Assembly: GCA_007694915.1 (NCBI GenBank) | Contig: REEV01000133.1 | Coordinates: forward strand, 1 to 64,000 | Length of the DNA stretch: 64,000 bases | DNA from: Cyanobium sp. PLM2.Bin73 | GTDB lineage: Bacteria; Cyanobacteriota; Cyanobacteriia; PCC-6307; Cyanobiaceae | Reading direction: 5' to 3' | Shown here: piece by piece, positions 50,869 to 60,582 of the stretch | Layout: every line of letters begins with the position of its first letter | Numbering within the stretch: the stretch's first letter is position 1 | Translations under genes and position numbers: made by a program | Notes under the pieces: generated by a model | The model's input: the letters and a program-made list of their open reading frames with translations, nothing else | Databases searched by the model: none | Told to the model about the DNA's origin: nothing

Positions 50869-51507
50869 GTGAGTGATCCAGCCCTCACGGCCTTCGGGTC
50901 CAGCTTCGGGGCCATCACCCTGGCCGAGCTGGGTGACAAGACCTTCTTCATGGCCCTGATCCTGGCTGCCCGCCACCAGCGGCGCTGGGTGTTCCTGGGC
51001 AGCTTCGCCGCCCTGGCCCTGGTCACCCTGCTGTCCCTGGGGGTGGGGTTCGGCCTGCGGGAACTGCTCCCCGAGCGCCTGCTCCCCTGGCTGGCGACGT
51101 TGCTGTTCACGGGATTCGGCGTCAAGCTGCTGCTCGATGCCCGGGGGCTGGGGCGGAATGCGGCCCAGGACGAGGCCGAGGAGGCCGAACAGGCCGTGAA
51201 TGCGGCCGAAGGGCAACGGCTGATCAGCCGTCCCTGGCCAGTGACCTGGGAGGCCTTCAGCCTGGTGTTCGTGGCCGAGATGGGCGACCGCACCCAGTTC
51301 GCCACGATCGTGCTGGCGGCGGCCCCCACCTTCACCTTCCCCGGCCTGGTGGCCGGAGCCCTGGCCGGCCACGCGCTGGTCACCGCCCTGGCGGTGGGAT
51401 CGGGCCGCTGGATCGGCCAGCGGGTGAACGAGCGGCTGCTCTACCGGCTCAGCGGCGGGCTGTTCCTGCTGTTCGGCCTGGCGGCGCTGGGGCAGGCCCT
51501 GGGCTGA
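50869..51507 (+). CDS. GDT1/UPF0016 (TMEM165-like) cation exchanger
   Basis: Two ExGD(K/R) motifs: LAELGDKTFFMALILAARH and FVAEMGDRTQFATIVLAA. Confidence 0.93.
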   Translation: MSDPALTAFGSSFGAITLAELGDKTFFMALILAARHQRRWVFLGSFAALALVTLLSLGVGFGLRELLPERLLPWLATLLFTGFGVKLLLDARGLGRNAAQDEAEEAEQAVNAAEGQRLISRPWPVTWEAFSLVFVAEMGDRTQFATIVLAAAPTFTFPGLVAGALAGHALVTALAVGSGRWIGQRVNERLLYRLSGGLFLLFGLAALGQALG

Positions 51508-51540
51508 CCCCTACGCTGCCTGCCAGCTGCACGAACGCCT

Positions 51541-52185
51541 GTGGTGGCGAAGGACGAAATCAGCAGAGCCGAGGAACTCCAGGCTCTGGGCTGGCCCCCG
51601 GAGGACGTGCGTCGCTACGCCGAACTCTGGGACTACCGCCACCGCTGGGGGGCCATCAACCTCGAACCGGAGGACCGGGCCTTCCTGCGCAAAGCCGAGG
51701 CCGTCCTGCCCAAGCGCACCACCGGCAAGGGCTCCCAGAAGAAGACGCTGCAGGAGAAGTCCCACTACCGCTGGCTGGCCTTCCACCTCGAGGCGATGCG
51801 CGCCAGCGCCCAGGAGCAGGGGCTGGCCGAGGGCGAGCAGGGGGCCTGGCCGATCCTGCTGGAGGAGGAGCTGCGCCTGCTCGAGGAGCTGCAACCGGTG
51901 CTGGGCCTGCCCGACACCCTCAAGGCCCGGGATCTGGTGCCCGTGCGGGAGCAGCTGATCGCCGAGGCCGGCGCCGATGGCCGCCAGCTGAGCTTCGACT
52001 TCAATGCAGCGCTGGAGGAGCTCAGGCAGCGTGAGCGCAGCAGCTGGAAACCGCTGCGCGGCGAGGGCAACAGCGACACCAGTTATCCGGTGCTCGACGC
52101 TGAGAGCGGAGCCCGCTTGCGCGGCCGCGCGGCCGAGGTGCTGGGCGAGCGCATCCGCGCCACCTTCCCCTCCCTGCAGGACTAG
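51541..52185 (+). CDS. Conserved hypothetical protein
   Basis: 214 aa, charged helical protein: ELQALGWPPEDVRRYAELWDYRHRWGAINLEPEDRAFLRKAEAVLPKRT. Confidence 0.7.
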   Translation: MVAKDEISRAEELQALGWPPEDVRRYAELWDYRHRWGAINLEPEDRAFLRKAEAVLPKRTTGKGSQKKTLQEKSHYRWLAFHLEAMRASAQEQGLAEGEQGAWPILLEEELRLLEELQPVLGLPDTLKARDLVPVREQLIAEAGADGRQLSFDFNAALEELRQRERSSWKPLRGEGNSDTSYPVLDAESGARLRGRAAEVLGERIRATFPSLQD

Positions 52186-52212
52186 GGCATCAGGACTGGG
52201 GCATCAGGACTG
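52185..52212. repeat. 14-bp tandem duplication between convergent stops
   Basis: GGGCATCAGGACTG x2 with a further partial copy (CAGGACT) upstream. Confidence 0.8.
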
Positions 52213-53493
52213 GCGGGCGGGCCGCAGCAGCAGGTTGGCCAGCACGATGCCCACACCGGCCACCACGGCCATGGGCAGGAAAGCTCCGCTATAGCTGCCC
52301 AGCCAGTCGCGCAGCTGGCCGGTGATCAGGGTGCCGAGCAGGGCCCCGGCGCCGTAGGCCGTGAACACCAGGCCGTAGGTCTGGGCGTAGCGCTCCGGAT
52401 CGAAGCAGCGCAGGGTGGCGGCCGGGGCGATCGCCAGCCAGCCGCCGAGGCTGGCCCAGAACAGGGAGAAGGCCACCAGGTAGGTGAGCAGATCGCCCTC
52501 GCCGGCGCCGGCCATCATCAGGCTGCCCACCAGCACCAGCAGGTAGGCGAGGCTGGCCACCCGGGAGGGCCGCAGGCGATCGGACAGCCAGCCGAACAGG
52601 GGCCGGCTGACGCCGTTGAACACGGCGAACAGGGAGATGCAGCTGGCGGCCAGGGCCGGATCGATGGCGATCATCTCCAGCCCCACGGGGCTGGAGATGC
52701 CGATGGCACTGAGCCCCAGCAGGGCCCCGAGGCTGTAGCAGAGCCACAGCCCGCAGAAGCTGCGGCTGCGCAGCAGCGCGGCGGTGGTGGCGGGCTGGGG
52801 GGCCCGGGCGACGATGACGGCCGGCAGCTGGCGCCGGGGATTGGGGGGCGGCTGCCACCCCGGCGGCGGCAGCACCATGGCCAGCGCCACGGCCACCATC
52901 AGCGCCAGAAAGGCCAGCCCCAGCAGCTGCAGGGTGGCGGCCAGCCCCTGGCTGGCGATCAGGCGGTAGGCCAGCGGGGCGGTGATCAGGGGCGAGAGGC
53001 CGAAGCCCAGCACCACCAGCCCCATGGCCAGGCCCTGGCGCTCGGGGAACCAGCGCGCCGCCACCGCCAGGGGCACGCCATAGGCCAGGCCCACCCCACT
53101 GCCGACGATCACGCCGTAGCCCACCACCAGCTGACCGATCGACTGGCTGCGGCTGGCCACCAGGTAGCCCAGGGCCATCACGCCGCCGCCAAGCAGCATC
53201 AGCCGGCGCGGCCCCAGGCGCGGCAGCAGCTGACCCCCGACGGGCATCAGCAGGGCGAAACAGAGCAGGGCCGCCGTGTAGGGGAGCATGCTCTCAGTGG
53301 CCCCCAGGCCCAGGGCTTGCTCCAGGGGCTGGCGGAACACACTCCAGGAATACACGGTGCCCATGCAGAGATGGGCGACGATGCCTAGGGGAAGCAGCAG
53401 CCAGCGCCCCCGCAGCGCCGGCAGGCCGAACAGCTGCGCACCATCGCCTTGCACCCCGGCCAGGGAGGCTGCCTGAGGGAGGGATGGCCCCAT
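52204..53493 (-). CDS. MFS transporter, OFA (oxalate/formate antiporter-like) family
   Basis: GIVAHLCMGTVYSWSVFRQPLEQALG; GLAYGVPLAVAARWFPERQGLAMGLVVLGFGLSPLITAPLA. Confidence 0.88.
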   Translation of the reverse strand: MGPSLPQAASLAGVQGDGAQLFGLPALRGRWLLLPLGIVAHLCMGTVYSWSVFRQPLEQALGLGATESMLPYTAALLCFALLMPVGGQLLPRLGPRRLMLLGGGVMALGYLVASRSQSIGQLVVGYGVIVGSGVGLAYGVPLAVAARWFPERQGLAMGLVVLGFGLSPLITAPLAYRLIASQGLAATLQLLGLAFLALMVAVALAMVLPPPGWQPPPNPRRQLPAVIVARAPQPATTAALLRSRSFCGLWLCYSLGALLGLSAIGISSPVGLEMIAIDPALAASCISLFAVFNGVSRPLFGWLSDRLRPSRVASLAYLLVLVGSLMMAGAGEGDLLTYLVAFSLFWASLGGWLAIAPAATLRCFDPERYAQTYGLVFTAYGAGALLGTLITGQLRDWLGSYSGAFLPMAVVAGVGIVLANLLLRPARQS

Positions 53494-53589
53494 AGCCGCG
53501 AATCTGACGGTCAGAACCCTAAGCAGGTTGAGCGCTGCAGGACTGCAGCGCTGAGGATCCCGTGACCGTCGCAGATCCGGCTGCCGGCC

Positions 53590-54354
53590 TCAGCCCTGGC
53601 CCCCGGTGCTGAGCATGGCGGCGGCCGTCCACAGCAGGATGCCGGTGACGATGAAGCCGCCGGTGGCCACGATGTTCTGCCAGATCCGCCGAACCTGCGG
53701 GGTGGGCTGGTTGGCCAGCCAGGCGGGCCGGGGCCAGCCGGCTCCGGGAGTCCAGCCACCGGAGCCGCCGGCCGGGGCGCGGCGGGCCATCACATCGCGC
53801 CAGTAGGCGTCGTAGCGGGGAGCCTGCTGGTTGAAGGGCATCGCGCCCACCGCCCGGCCGGCCAGCACCCGCGAGCGCTGGTAGGGCACCTGGTCTTCCC
53901 CGAAGGTCTCCAGATACTCCGGCGAGTCGATCAGAGCATCGATGAAGGCCGGCAGGCCCTGTTGGGCGATCACGATCGACCAGCGGATGCGCTCCTCGTC
54001 GCCATAGACGGGACGGCCCAGCACCCGGCCCACCACCTGCTCCACCACCCGGTAGTTGCTGTTGCAGCGGTAGAAATCGTCGCGGAACTTGTCGGAGAGC
54101 AACAGCCCCCGGATGAAGCCGCGCATGGTGATCTGACCGCTGCGCAGGCGCATCTCCAGCACCGGATCCCGGTCGACGCTGAAGGCATGGAAGAAGATCT
54201 GGCGGTAGGCCTGCTCGATCAGCCCATCACTGGTGGGGCAGTCGCCGGTCAGGTTCACCGGCGACTGCCGGGGGGTCTCGTCACCAGCAGGCAGGAAGTT
54301 GGCCACGCGGGCATTGATCGCCGTCGGGCGGGTGTCGAGCAGAGGCAGGGCCAT
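53590..54354 (-). CDS. cpcL: Phycobilisome rod linker with C-terminal TM helix (CpcL/CpcG2 type)
   Basis: N-terminal PBS linker domain (LIEQAYRQIFFHAFSVDRDPVLEMRLRSGQITMRGFIRGLLLSDKFRDDFYRCNSNYRVVEQVVGRVLGR) plus C-terminal hydrophobic helix NIVATGGFIVTGILLWTAAAML. Confidence 0.88.
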   Translation of the reverse strand: MALPLLDTRPTAINARVANFLPAGDETPRQSPVNLTGDCPTSDGLIEQAYRQIFFHAFSVDRDPVLEMRLRSGQITMRGFIRGLLLSDKFRDDFYRCNSNYRVVEQVVGRVLGRPVYGDEERIRWSIVIAQQGLPAFIDALIDSPEYLETFGEDQVPYQRSRVLAGRAVGAMPFNQQAPRYDAYWRDVMARRAPAGGSGGWTPGAGWPRPAWLANQPTPQVRRIWQNIVATGGFIVTGILLWTAAAMLSTGGQG

Positions 54355-54506
54355 GACAGGGGAAAAGGTTCACCATCTGGGCGGACCGTATTCACCTGCC
54401 CCGCCCGCCACCGCGGCCGCGGCGACAACCCTCACACAAGTTCACCACCGTCGGGGCCCCGGCAGCCCGGCTGATCGACGCGGCCCCCGAGCGGGTCTGA
54501 CTCAAA

Positions 54507-56933
54507 TCAGGCCTGAAGCCCCCAGCGCCAGTGGGTGATGGCGGGGTCGTCCATGCCGTGCTCGTGGGCATAGGCGCGGTGGCCGAGGATCGCCTCCTTC
54601 ATCCGCTCCTTGATGTGGGCGGCCCGTGAGCCCAGCCCAGGTACGCGATCGATCACATCGATCACCAGATTGTAGCGATCGATCTGGTTGTTCATCGCCA
54701 GCTCCAGGGGCGTGTTGATGTTGCCCTTCTCCTTGTAGCCGCGCACGTGGATGTTGGCGTGGTTGGTGCGGTGGTAGGTGAGGCGGTGGATCAGCCACGG
54801 ATAGCCGTGGAAGTTGAACATCACCGGCTTGTTGGTGGTGAACAGGGTGTCGAAGTCACGGTCGCTCAGGCCGTGGGGATGCTCGTCGGGACTGGTGAGG
54901 GCGAACAGTTTCACCACATTCAGCACCCGGATCTTGAGACTGGGGATCTCCCGCCGCAGGATCTCCACCGCCGCCAGGGTCTCCTTGGTGGGAATGTCGC
55001 CGGCGCAGGCCATCACCACATCCGGCTCATCCGGCTCGGTGCCGCAGTCGTCGTTGCTGGCCCAGCTCCAGAGGCCGATGCCCTTGGCCACGTGGGCGCG
55101 GGCCTGCTCCAGGGTGAGGTACTGCAGGTGCTTCTGTTTGTCGCTCACGATGATGTTGCACACGTTCGGCTCCTGCAGGGCCAGCTCCGCCACCGCCAGC
55201 AGGCAGTTGGCGTCAGCGGGCAGGTACACCCGCACCACCTCACCGCTCTTGTTGCCGGCCAGGTCGATGAAGCCGGGATCCTGGTGGGTGAAACCATTGT
55301 GATCCTGTCGCCACACCGTGGAGGAGATCAGGCAGTTCCAGGGCCCGATCGGCGCCCGCCAGGGAGCGTGGTGGATGCAGCTCTCCAGCCACTTGGCGTG
55401 CTGGTTGAACATCGAGGCGATCACGTGGGCGAAGGCCTCGTAGGTGTGGAAGAAGCCGTAGCGGCCGGTGAGCAGATAGCCCTCCATCATTCCCACCAGG
55501 GTGTGCTCGCTGAGCATCTCCACCACGCGGCCGGAGCGGGCCAGCTCACTGCCGTTGAGGTCTTCGGGCAGGAAGTCTTCCATCCACACCTTCTTGCTGC
55601 GCTCATAGATCGCCTGGAGGCGGTTGGAGGCTGTTTCATCGGGTCCGAACACCCGCAGGGAATCGGGGTTGAGGCCGATGGCGTCGCGCAGCAGTTCACC
55701 CAGGGGATAGGTGTTCTCCGCCTCGATCTGGCCCGGGGCCTCGATGGCCACGGCGTAGGTTTCGATCGGCGGCAGGTGCAGCTTGTGGCGCAGCAGGCCG
55801 CCGTTGGCGTGGGGGTTGGAGCCCATGCGCCGGTGACCCTGCGGAGAGAGCTCCTGCAGCTCGGGGACGAGGGTGCCGTTGGCGTCGAAGAGTTCCTCGG
55901 GCCGGTAGCTCTTCATCCACGCTTCCAGCATCTGCAACTGGGCGGGATTACCCTGGGCAGCCGGCAGGGGCACCTGGTGGGCGCGCCAGAAGTTCTCGAT
56001 CTTCTTGTCGCCCAGGGACGCAGGCCCGGTCCACCCCTTGGGGGAACGCAGCACGATCATCGGCCAGGAGGGCCGCGCCACGTTGTTGGGGTCGCTGCTG
56101 GCGCGGGCTTCGGCCCGGATGGCCAGGATGCTGCCGATGGCGGCGTCCATGGCGGCTGCCATGGCGGCGTGCATGGCCATCGGCTCGCTGCCCTCCACGA
56201 AGATCGGTTCCCAGCCGTAGCCGCGCATCAGGCTGGCCAGCTCCTCGCGCGGGATGCGGGCCAGCAGGGTGGGGTTGGCGATCTTGTAGCCGTTCAGGTG
56301 CAGCACCGGCAGCACGGCGCCGTCGCTGATCGGGTTGAGAAACTTGTTGATGTGCCAGCTGGTGGCCAGGGGCCCGGTTTCGGCCTCACCGTCGCCCACG
56401 CAGGCGATGGCGATCAGCTCGGGACTGTCAAACACCGCCCCGCAGGCGTGGGAGAGCACGTAGCCCAGTTCGCCGCCCTCGTGGATGGAGCCGGGGGTTT
56501 CCGGCGTGCAGTGGCTGCCGATGTGGCCCGGGAACGAGAACTGCTTCATGAACCGCTGCATGCCCACAGCGTCCTGCGACTTATCCGGATAGATCTCGCT
56601 GTAGGAGCCATCCAGATAGGTGGGCGCCAGTACCCCGGGGGCGCCATGGCCGGGGCCGGACAGATAGATCATGTCCAGGTCGTGGCGGCGGATCAACCGG
56701 TTGGCGTGGGCCCAGATGAAGGACTGGCCGGGACTGGACCCCCAGTGCCCCAGCAGGCGGCTCTTGATGTGCTCGGGGCGCAGTGGCTCGCGCAGCAACG
56801 GATTGTCGCGTAGGTAGATCATTCCCACCGCCAGGTAGTTGGCGGCCCGCCACCAGGCGTCGATCGTCTGCAGCTCCTCGTGGCTGGCCGGCATGGGCGC
56901 CACTGTGGCGGTGGGCTGGAGGGTTGTGGTCAT
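54507..56933 (-). CDS. xfp: Phosphoketolase
   Basis: [76 protein letters not shown]. Confidence 0.97.
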   Translation of the reverse strand: MTTTLQPTATVAPMPASHEELQTIDAWWRAANYLAVGMIYLRDNPLLREPLRPEHIKSRLLGHWGSSPGQSFIWAHANRLIRRHDLDMIYLSGPGHGAPGVLAPTYLDGSYSEIYPDKSQDAVGMQRFMKQFSFPGHIGSHCTPETPGSIHEGGELGYVLSHACGAVFDSPELIAIACVGDGEAETGPLATSWHINKFLNPISDGAVLPVLHLNGYKIANPTLLARIPREELASLMRGYGWEPIFVEGSEPMAMHAAMAAAMDAAIGSILAIRAEARASSDPNNVARPSWPMIVLRSPKGWTGPASLGDKKIENFWRAHQVPLPAAQGNPAQLQMLEAWMKSYRPEELFDANGTLVPELQELSPQGHRRMGSNPHANGGLLRHKLHLPPIETYAVAIEAPGQIEAENTYPLGELLRDAIGLNPDSLRVFGPDETASNRLQAIYERSKKVWMEDFLPEDLNGSELARSGRVVEMLSEHTLVGMMEGYLLTGRYGFFHTYEAFAHVIASMFNQHAKWLESCIHHAPWRAPIGPWNCLISSTVWRQDHNGFTHQDPGFIDLAGNKSGEVVRVYLPADANCLLAVAELALQEPNVCNIIVSDKQKHLQYLTLEQARAHVAKGIGLWSWASNDDCGTEPDEPDVVMACAGDIPTKETLAAVEILRREIPSLKIRVLNVVKLFALTSPDEHPHGLSDRDFDTLFTTNKPVMFNFHGYPWLIHRLTYHRTNHANIHVRGYKEKGNINTPLELAMNNQIDRYNLVIDVIDRVPGLGSRAAHIKERMKEAILGHRAYAHEHGMDDPAITHWRWGLQA

Positions 56934-57161
56934 GACCTAGGGAGGTTCGCTAGGAGCAGTATGAACACCTCCGGTTAAGAGCGCCCAAAGAGATGCATGC
57001 GGGTTAGGGTCGCATGACAGGCTTTTGCACCAGCATCAGAATGAGGAGCCAGTGTCACCCATTCCACACCTAGGTCCACACCCAGGAAGAGGGCATGGTG
57101 CATGTAAAGCTGATCCGCCCAGGCAGAGCGAGGCAAAGCGAGAGCGGCGGCCTCTAAAATC

Positions 57162-57199
57162 GTTACTCAATAACGTTATTCAATAAGAGTTATTCAATC
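57162..57199. repeat. Three tandem-like GTTA(C/T)TCAAT(A/C) repeats including a palindrome
   Basis: GTTACTCAATA, GTTATTCAATA, GTTATTCAATC spaced 13-14 nt; contains palindrome AATAACGTTATT. Confidence 0.75.
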
Positions 57200-58485
57200 C
57201 TCATCCGCTTGCCCTCAACTTCTTGTTGCAAAGGCTCGTACACCTCTTTGTTCGCCTCCGCCTCAACAACCTGAGGATTCTTGTAGTCAAAGATTTTCTG
57301 CCCTCCAAACACAATGCCGGGGATCACAAAGAAAACACCAGCAATATATCCAGGCACGATCCAGGGAGAGCGCTTTGCACCATCCGCGAGGGCTTGTGCT
57401 GAGCGCATCGGAAGCCTGTAGAGAGGCGGTATTGAAGCAAACAAGGCAACGCTCAAACCGTTATAGAGCAGGTGAACGATCGCAATCTGCAATGCCACAA
57501 CCTGGTAGTCTCCGGTGATTGCAGTGGCGGACATCAGAGCTGTTATGGGGGTGCCAATATTGGCCCCCAGAGTAAAGGGGTAAACCTGGGCAAGCGTGAA
57601 GATCCCAGCGCCAGCCATGGGCACAATCAGAACGGTTGTAAGGGTCGAGGACTGCACGATCAACGTTGTCACCAAACCAGAAAGAACGGCAAGAGCACCG
57701 TTCTTGCCAATGGCCGCATTAAAGAGACGACGCGCCCTGCCCGTGACAACCTTTTTCAACAAGATGTTGAGCCCGTAGATGACCGCCAAAACAGAAGCCA
57801 CGCCAACAACAATCATGACGATGCCATCAATACCCCCTGGAAGCAGCCGGATGACATCACGGATCTCGCTGATCAACGGGCGGGTGATGGCACGGACAAC
57901 GTCAAATTTCGATACCGAAAGATCGTCAGAACCCTGAAACAAATTAGCCAGATATCCCGAGAGCTGCTCTAAAGGGTGAAACAATAATTCCAGAGGCAGA
58001 AAGAGGCAGATGGTAAATAGATTAAAGAAGTCGTGAACTGTTGCCGCTGAAAAAGAACGGTTGAAAGCATCGCTATCTTTGATGTTGCCAAGTGCCGCCA
58101 GAGTGTTGGTTACGGTTGTGCCCATGTTGGAGCCCATGATCATGGGAATCGCGATGGCAATGGGCAAACCGCCGCCCACCAGGCCCACGATCACCGACGT
58201 CACCGCACTCGATGATTGAACCAATGCTGTTGCCAGAACGCCGAGAATCACGCCAACAAGGGGATTGTTGGCAAACTCGAAGATTGCAGCAGCCCCATCT
58301 GAGCCACCCGACACGGCTCGGAAGCCTTGGCTGAGGACACCCACTGAAATCATCAGCAGGTAAACAAGAACGATAATCGTGAGCCACTGCGCCCACAGCA
58401 GAGTGCTGCTCGTTTGTCCTGAGACACCTCCTGGCCCATCTCCAGGCCTGGTCGTTCCGTTGTAGCCCTTGACGTCAGTGCTCAT
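57190..58485 (-). CDS. Na/Pi symporter (NptA/PhoU-associated PNaS family)
   Basis: QSSSAVTSVIVGLVGGGLPIAIAIPMIMGSNMGTTVTNTLAALGN and QSSTLTTVLIVPMAGAGIFTLAQVYPFTLGANIGTPITALM: twin QSS repeats. Confidence 0.93.
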   Translation of the reverse strand: MSTDVKGYNGTTRPGDGPGGVSGQTSSTLLWAQWLTIIVLVYLLMISVGVLSQGFRAVSGGSDGAAAIFEFANNPLVGVILGVLATALVQSSSAVTSVIVGLVGGGLPIAIAIPMIMGSNMGTTVTNTLAALGNIKDSDAFNRSFSAATVHDFFNLFTICLFLPLELLFHPLEQLSGYLANLFQGSDDLSVSKFDVVRAITRPLISEIRDVIRLLPGGIDGIVMIVVGVASVLAVIYGLNILLKKVVTGRARRLFNAAIGKNGALAVLSGLVTTLIVQSSTLTTVLIVPMAGAGIFTLAQVYPFTLGANIGTPITALMSATAITGDYQVVALQIAIVHLLYNGLSVALFASIPPLYRLPMRSAQALADGAKRSPWIVPGYIAGVFFVIPGIVFGGQKIFDYKNPQVVEAEANKEVYEPLQQEVEGKRMRIE

Positions 58486-58912
58486 CGGCCAAGCCAAACA
58501 GAAGGGGCGCCAATCATGAGCTATTGATGCCGGGACACGGTTAAGAGCCTGATAAGGGAAACCGGCTCAAGCTGCTTGCTTTGTTGTGTTCTCCGCTACA
58601 GGGCCACAAGACATTGACAAGCTGAATTTCGGGGCCAGAAGTCTGATGATTTTCAGACACCGTCGCCACCGAATCGGGATAACCCCAAAGATTCAACTGG
58701 GAGCAAGGGTGGATCAGCTGCTGTGCGCTCTGCTCAATCAGAATCAGAATGCCATCATCATGACTACCCGTTCGCCGCCAGGAGATGGATTGATAGGATC
58801 GCACTGCTTCGCGGAAACCTTCGTGCACATCTTGATGAAAGTCTCAGTGGAACTAACTACCAGCCTTATAGTCGGCGCACTGGGAAATAAGAACGCGCCA
58901 TCCAACTAACGC

Positions 58913-60247
58913 ATGCTTTCATCATCCCATTACACATCGATTTCAGCGCTGATGAGCCGAGCACCGATCACCCCGGAGCCAGCAGCAACGAACTTCAGCC
59001 AGGACAGGCTGATCCTCGCGATTGTCGCCGCCTATGCGGCAGCGTTCATCGCCTTCGGTTTGGCCATTGATGGGCCAGGCGAGGTGGTTCGTGGTATCGC
59101 CGCGATCCTCACCTCTCGCGACACCCTGCTCACCGATTACTTCGGCATCGGCGGAATCGGCGGGAGCCTGGTGCACACCGGGATTCTGACGCTACTGGCC
59201 TGTGCCCTCTATCACCACGTGCGCGCGCCCATCGGTGGAGCGTCGTTGGCCTGTCTGTTTCTACTGCTCGGCTTCGGCCTGTTCGGCAAGAACCTGCTGA
59301 ATGTGTGGTTCATCATTGCCGGAGTATGGATCTATGCTCGATTTCGAGGCGAACCCTTCGCAAAGCACATCAATACGGCGTTCTTCGGAGCCGCGTTGGC
59401 ACCTGTCGTCACAGAGATTTTATTCAGTACGGTTCTGCCCACTGCCGTCAGTCTGCCTCTGGCCGTGGCCACCGGTCTCCTGATCAGCTTCATTCTGCCG
59501 CCGGCAGCAGCACAGCTCTCCAAGGCACACATGGGGTTTGCGCTCTATAACGTGGGCTTCACTGCTGGCCTCATTGGTGTGTTGGTCGTTGCGCTGTTGA
59601 CATCCTATGACCTTGTGCCGAAGCCGGTCTTCATTTGGACCACAGGGAACAACCTTCAGCTCGGTGTCTTCATGGGTGGGATGTTGCTGTCGTTGATGAT
59701 GCTCGGCCTGGCAATCGACAGGCGTGCGCCAGTCAGGCTCAAAGCTGTGCTGCGTTCATCCGGACAGGCGCCCAGTGACTTCATCGCCCTGGCGGGGCTG
59801 GGTGCGACACTGCTGAACATTGGTCTCACTGGCTTGCTGGCGATGGTCTACATCCTCGCCATCGGTGGCGATATCAATGGACCGGTGATTGCAGGCTTGC
59901 TCTCCGTTGCAGGGTTTGGAGCCTTTGGAAAGCATCCGTTCAACATCACGCCGGTCATGGTGGGCGTGGTGCTTGGTTCTGTGGCAAAACCATGGGGAAT
60001 TGCCGATCCAGCCATCCAGCTCGCTGCACTGTTTTCCACCAACCTGGCGCCGGTTTCAGGGCACTTCGGTTGGCGCTGGGGAACCCTGGCGGGTTACGTT
60101 CATTCCTCTGCAGCGCTCAGTGTTGGCCCTGTGCACGGTGGGCTCAATCTCTACAACAACGGCTTTGCCTCGGGGATCGTGGCCTCCGTGCTGGTGCCCG
60201 TGATCATCGCCATCAACGAGGCTCAGAAACGGCGTCGGCAACCCTGA
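58913..60247 (+). CDS. DUF1576 family integral membrane protein
   Basis: About 12 TMs; LLLGFGLFGKNLLNVWFIIAGVWIYARFRGEPFAKHINTAFFGAALAPVVTEI; GPVHGGLNLYNNGFASGIVA. Confidence 0.8.
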   Translation: MLSSSHYTSISALMSRAPITPEPAATNFSQDRLILAIVAAYAAAFIAFGLAIDGPGEVVRGIAAILTSRDTLLTDYFGIGGIGGSLVHTGILTLLACALYHHVRAPIGGASLACLFLLLGFGLFGKNLLNVWFIIAGVWIYARFRGEPFAKHINTAFFGAALAPVVTEILFSTVLPTAVSLPLAVATGLLISFILPPAAAQLSKAHMGFALYNVGFTAGLIGVLVVALLTSYDLVPKPVFIWTTGNNLQLGVFMGGMLLSLMMLGLAIDRRAPVRLKAVLRSSGQAPSDFIALAGLGATLLNIGLTGLLAMVYILAIGGDINGPVIAGLLSVAGFGAFGKHPFNITPVMVGVVLGSVAKPWGIADPAIQLAALFSTNLAPVSGHFGWRWGTLAGYVHSSAALSVGPVHGGLNLYNNGFASGIVASVLVPVIIAINEAQKRRRQP

Positions 60248-60253
60248 GTGGCA

Positions 60254-60562
60254 TCAGGCGGCATGAGGATGCCCTTCTGCGTTCATGCCCTCTGCCGCAG
60301 TGGGCGAACGCAGGCTGCGGCGACGTGGCTGCGCCGCCAGCAGCCGCCGTTCGGAATACGGGTCGAGCACGACATGCACCGGCCGCTGCCGGCGATCCTG
60401 ATAAGTCCCGAACTCCACTCCCTCGGGAACAACGGTGAGCTGACGGATGGAACCGTCACGAAACAGGAACAGGGGCATGGAACTGCTGATGCCGAGGCCT
60501 GCATTACGCCATGCGCTGGGGCAACTGTCCAGGCCAAGGGCATCTGCAATAAGACTTAGCAA
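60254..60562 (-). CDS. Hypothetical protein
   Basis: 102 aa: MPLFLFRDGSIRQLTVVPEGVEFGTYQDRRQRPVHVVLDPYSERRLLAAQPRRRSLRSP. Confidence 0.5.
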   Translation of the reverse strand: MLSLIADALGLDSCPSAWRNAGLGISSSMPLFLFRDGSIRQLTVVPEGVEFGTYQDRRQRPVHVVLDPYSERRLLAAQPRRRSLRSPTAAEGMNAEGHPHAA

Positions 60563-60582
60563 TCTGTGTCGCTGGCTACCGC

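Noticed and set aside
52204-53493. OFA-family MFS as part of an oxalate/oxamate pathway with the carbamoyltransferase
   Set aside because: It is 11 kb away on the opposite strand with unrelated genes between; family name alone does not define the substrate.
58541-58909. Overlapping ORFs on both strands between the Na/Pi symporter and DUF1576 genes
   Set aside because: No recognisable motifs and no preferred strand; treated as intergenic.
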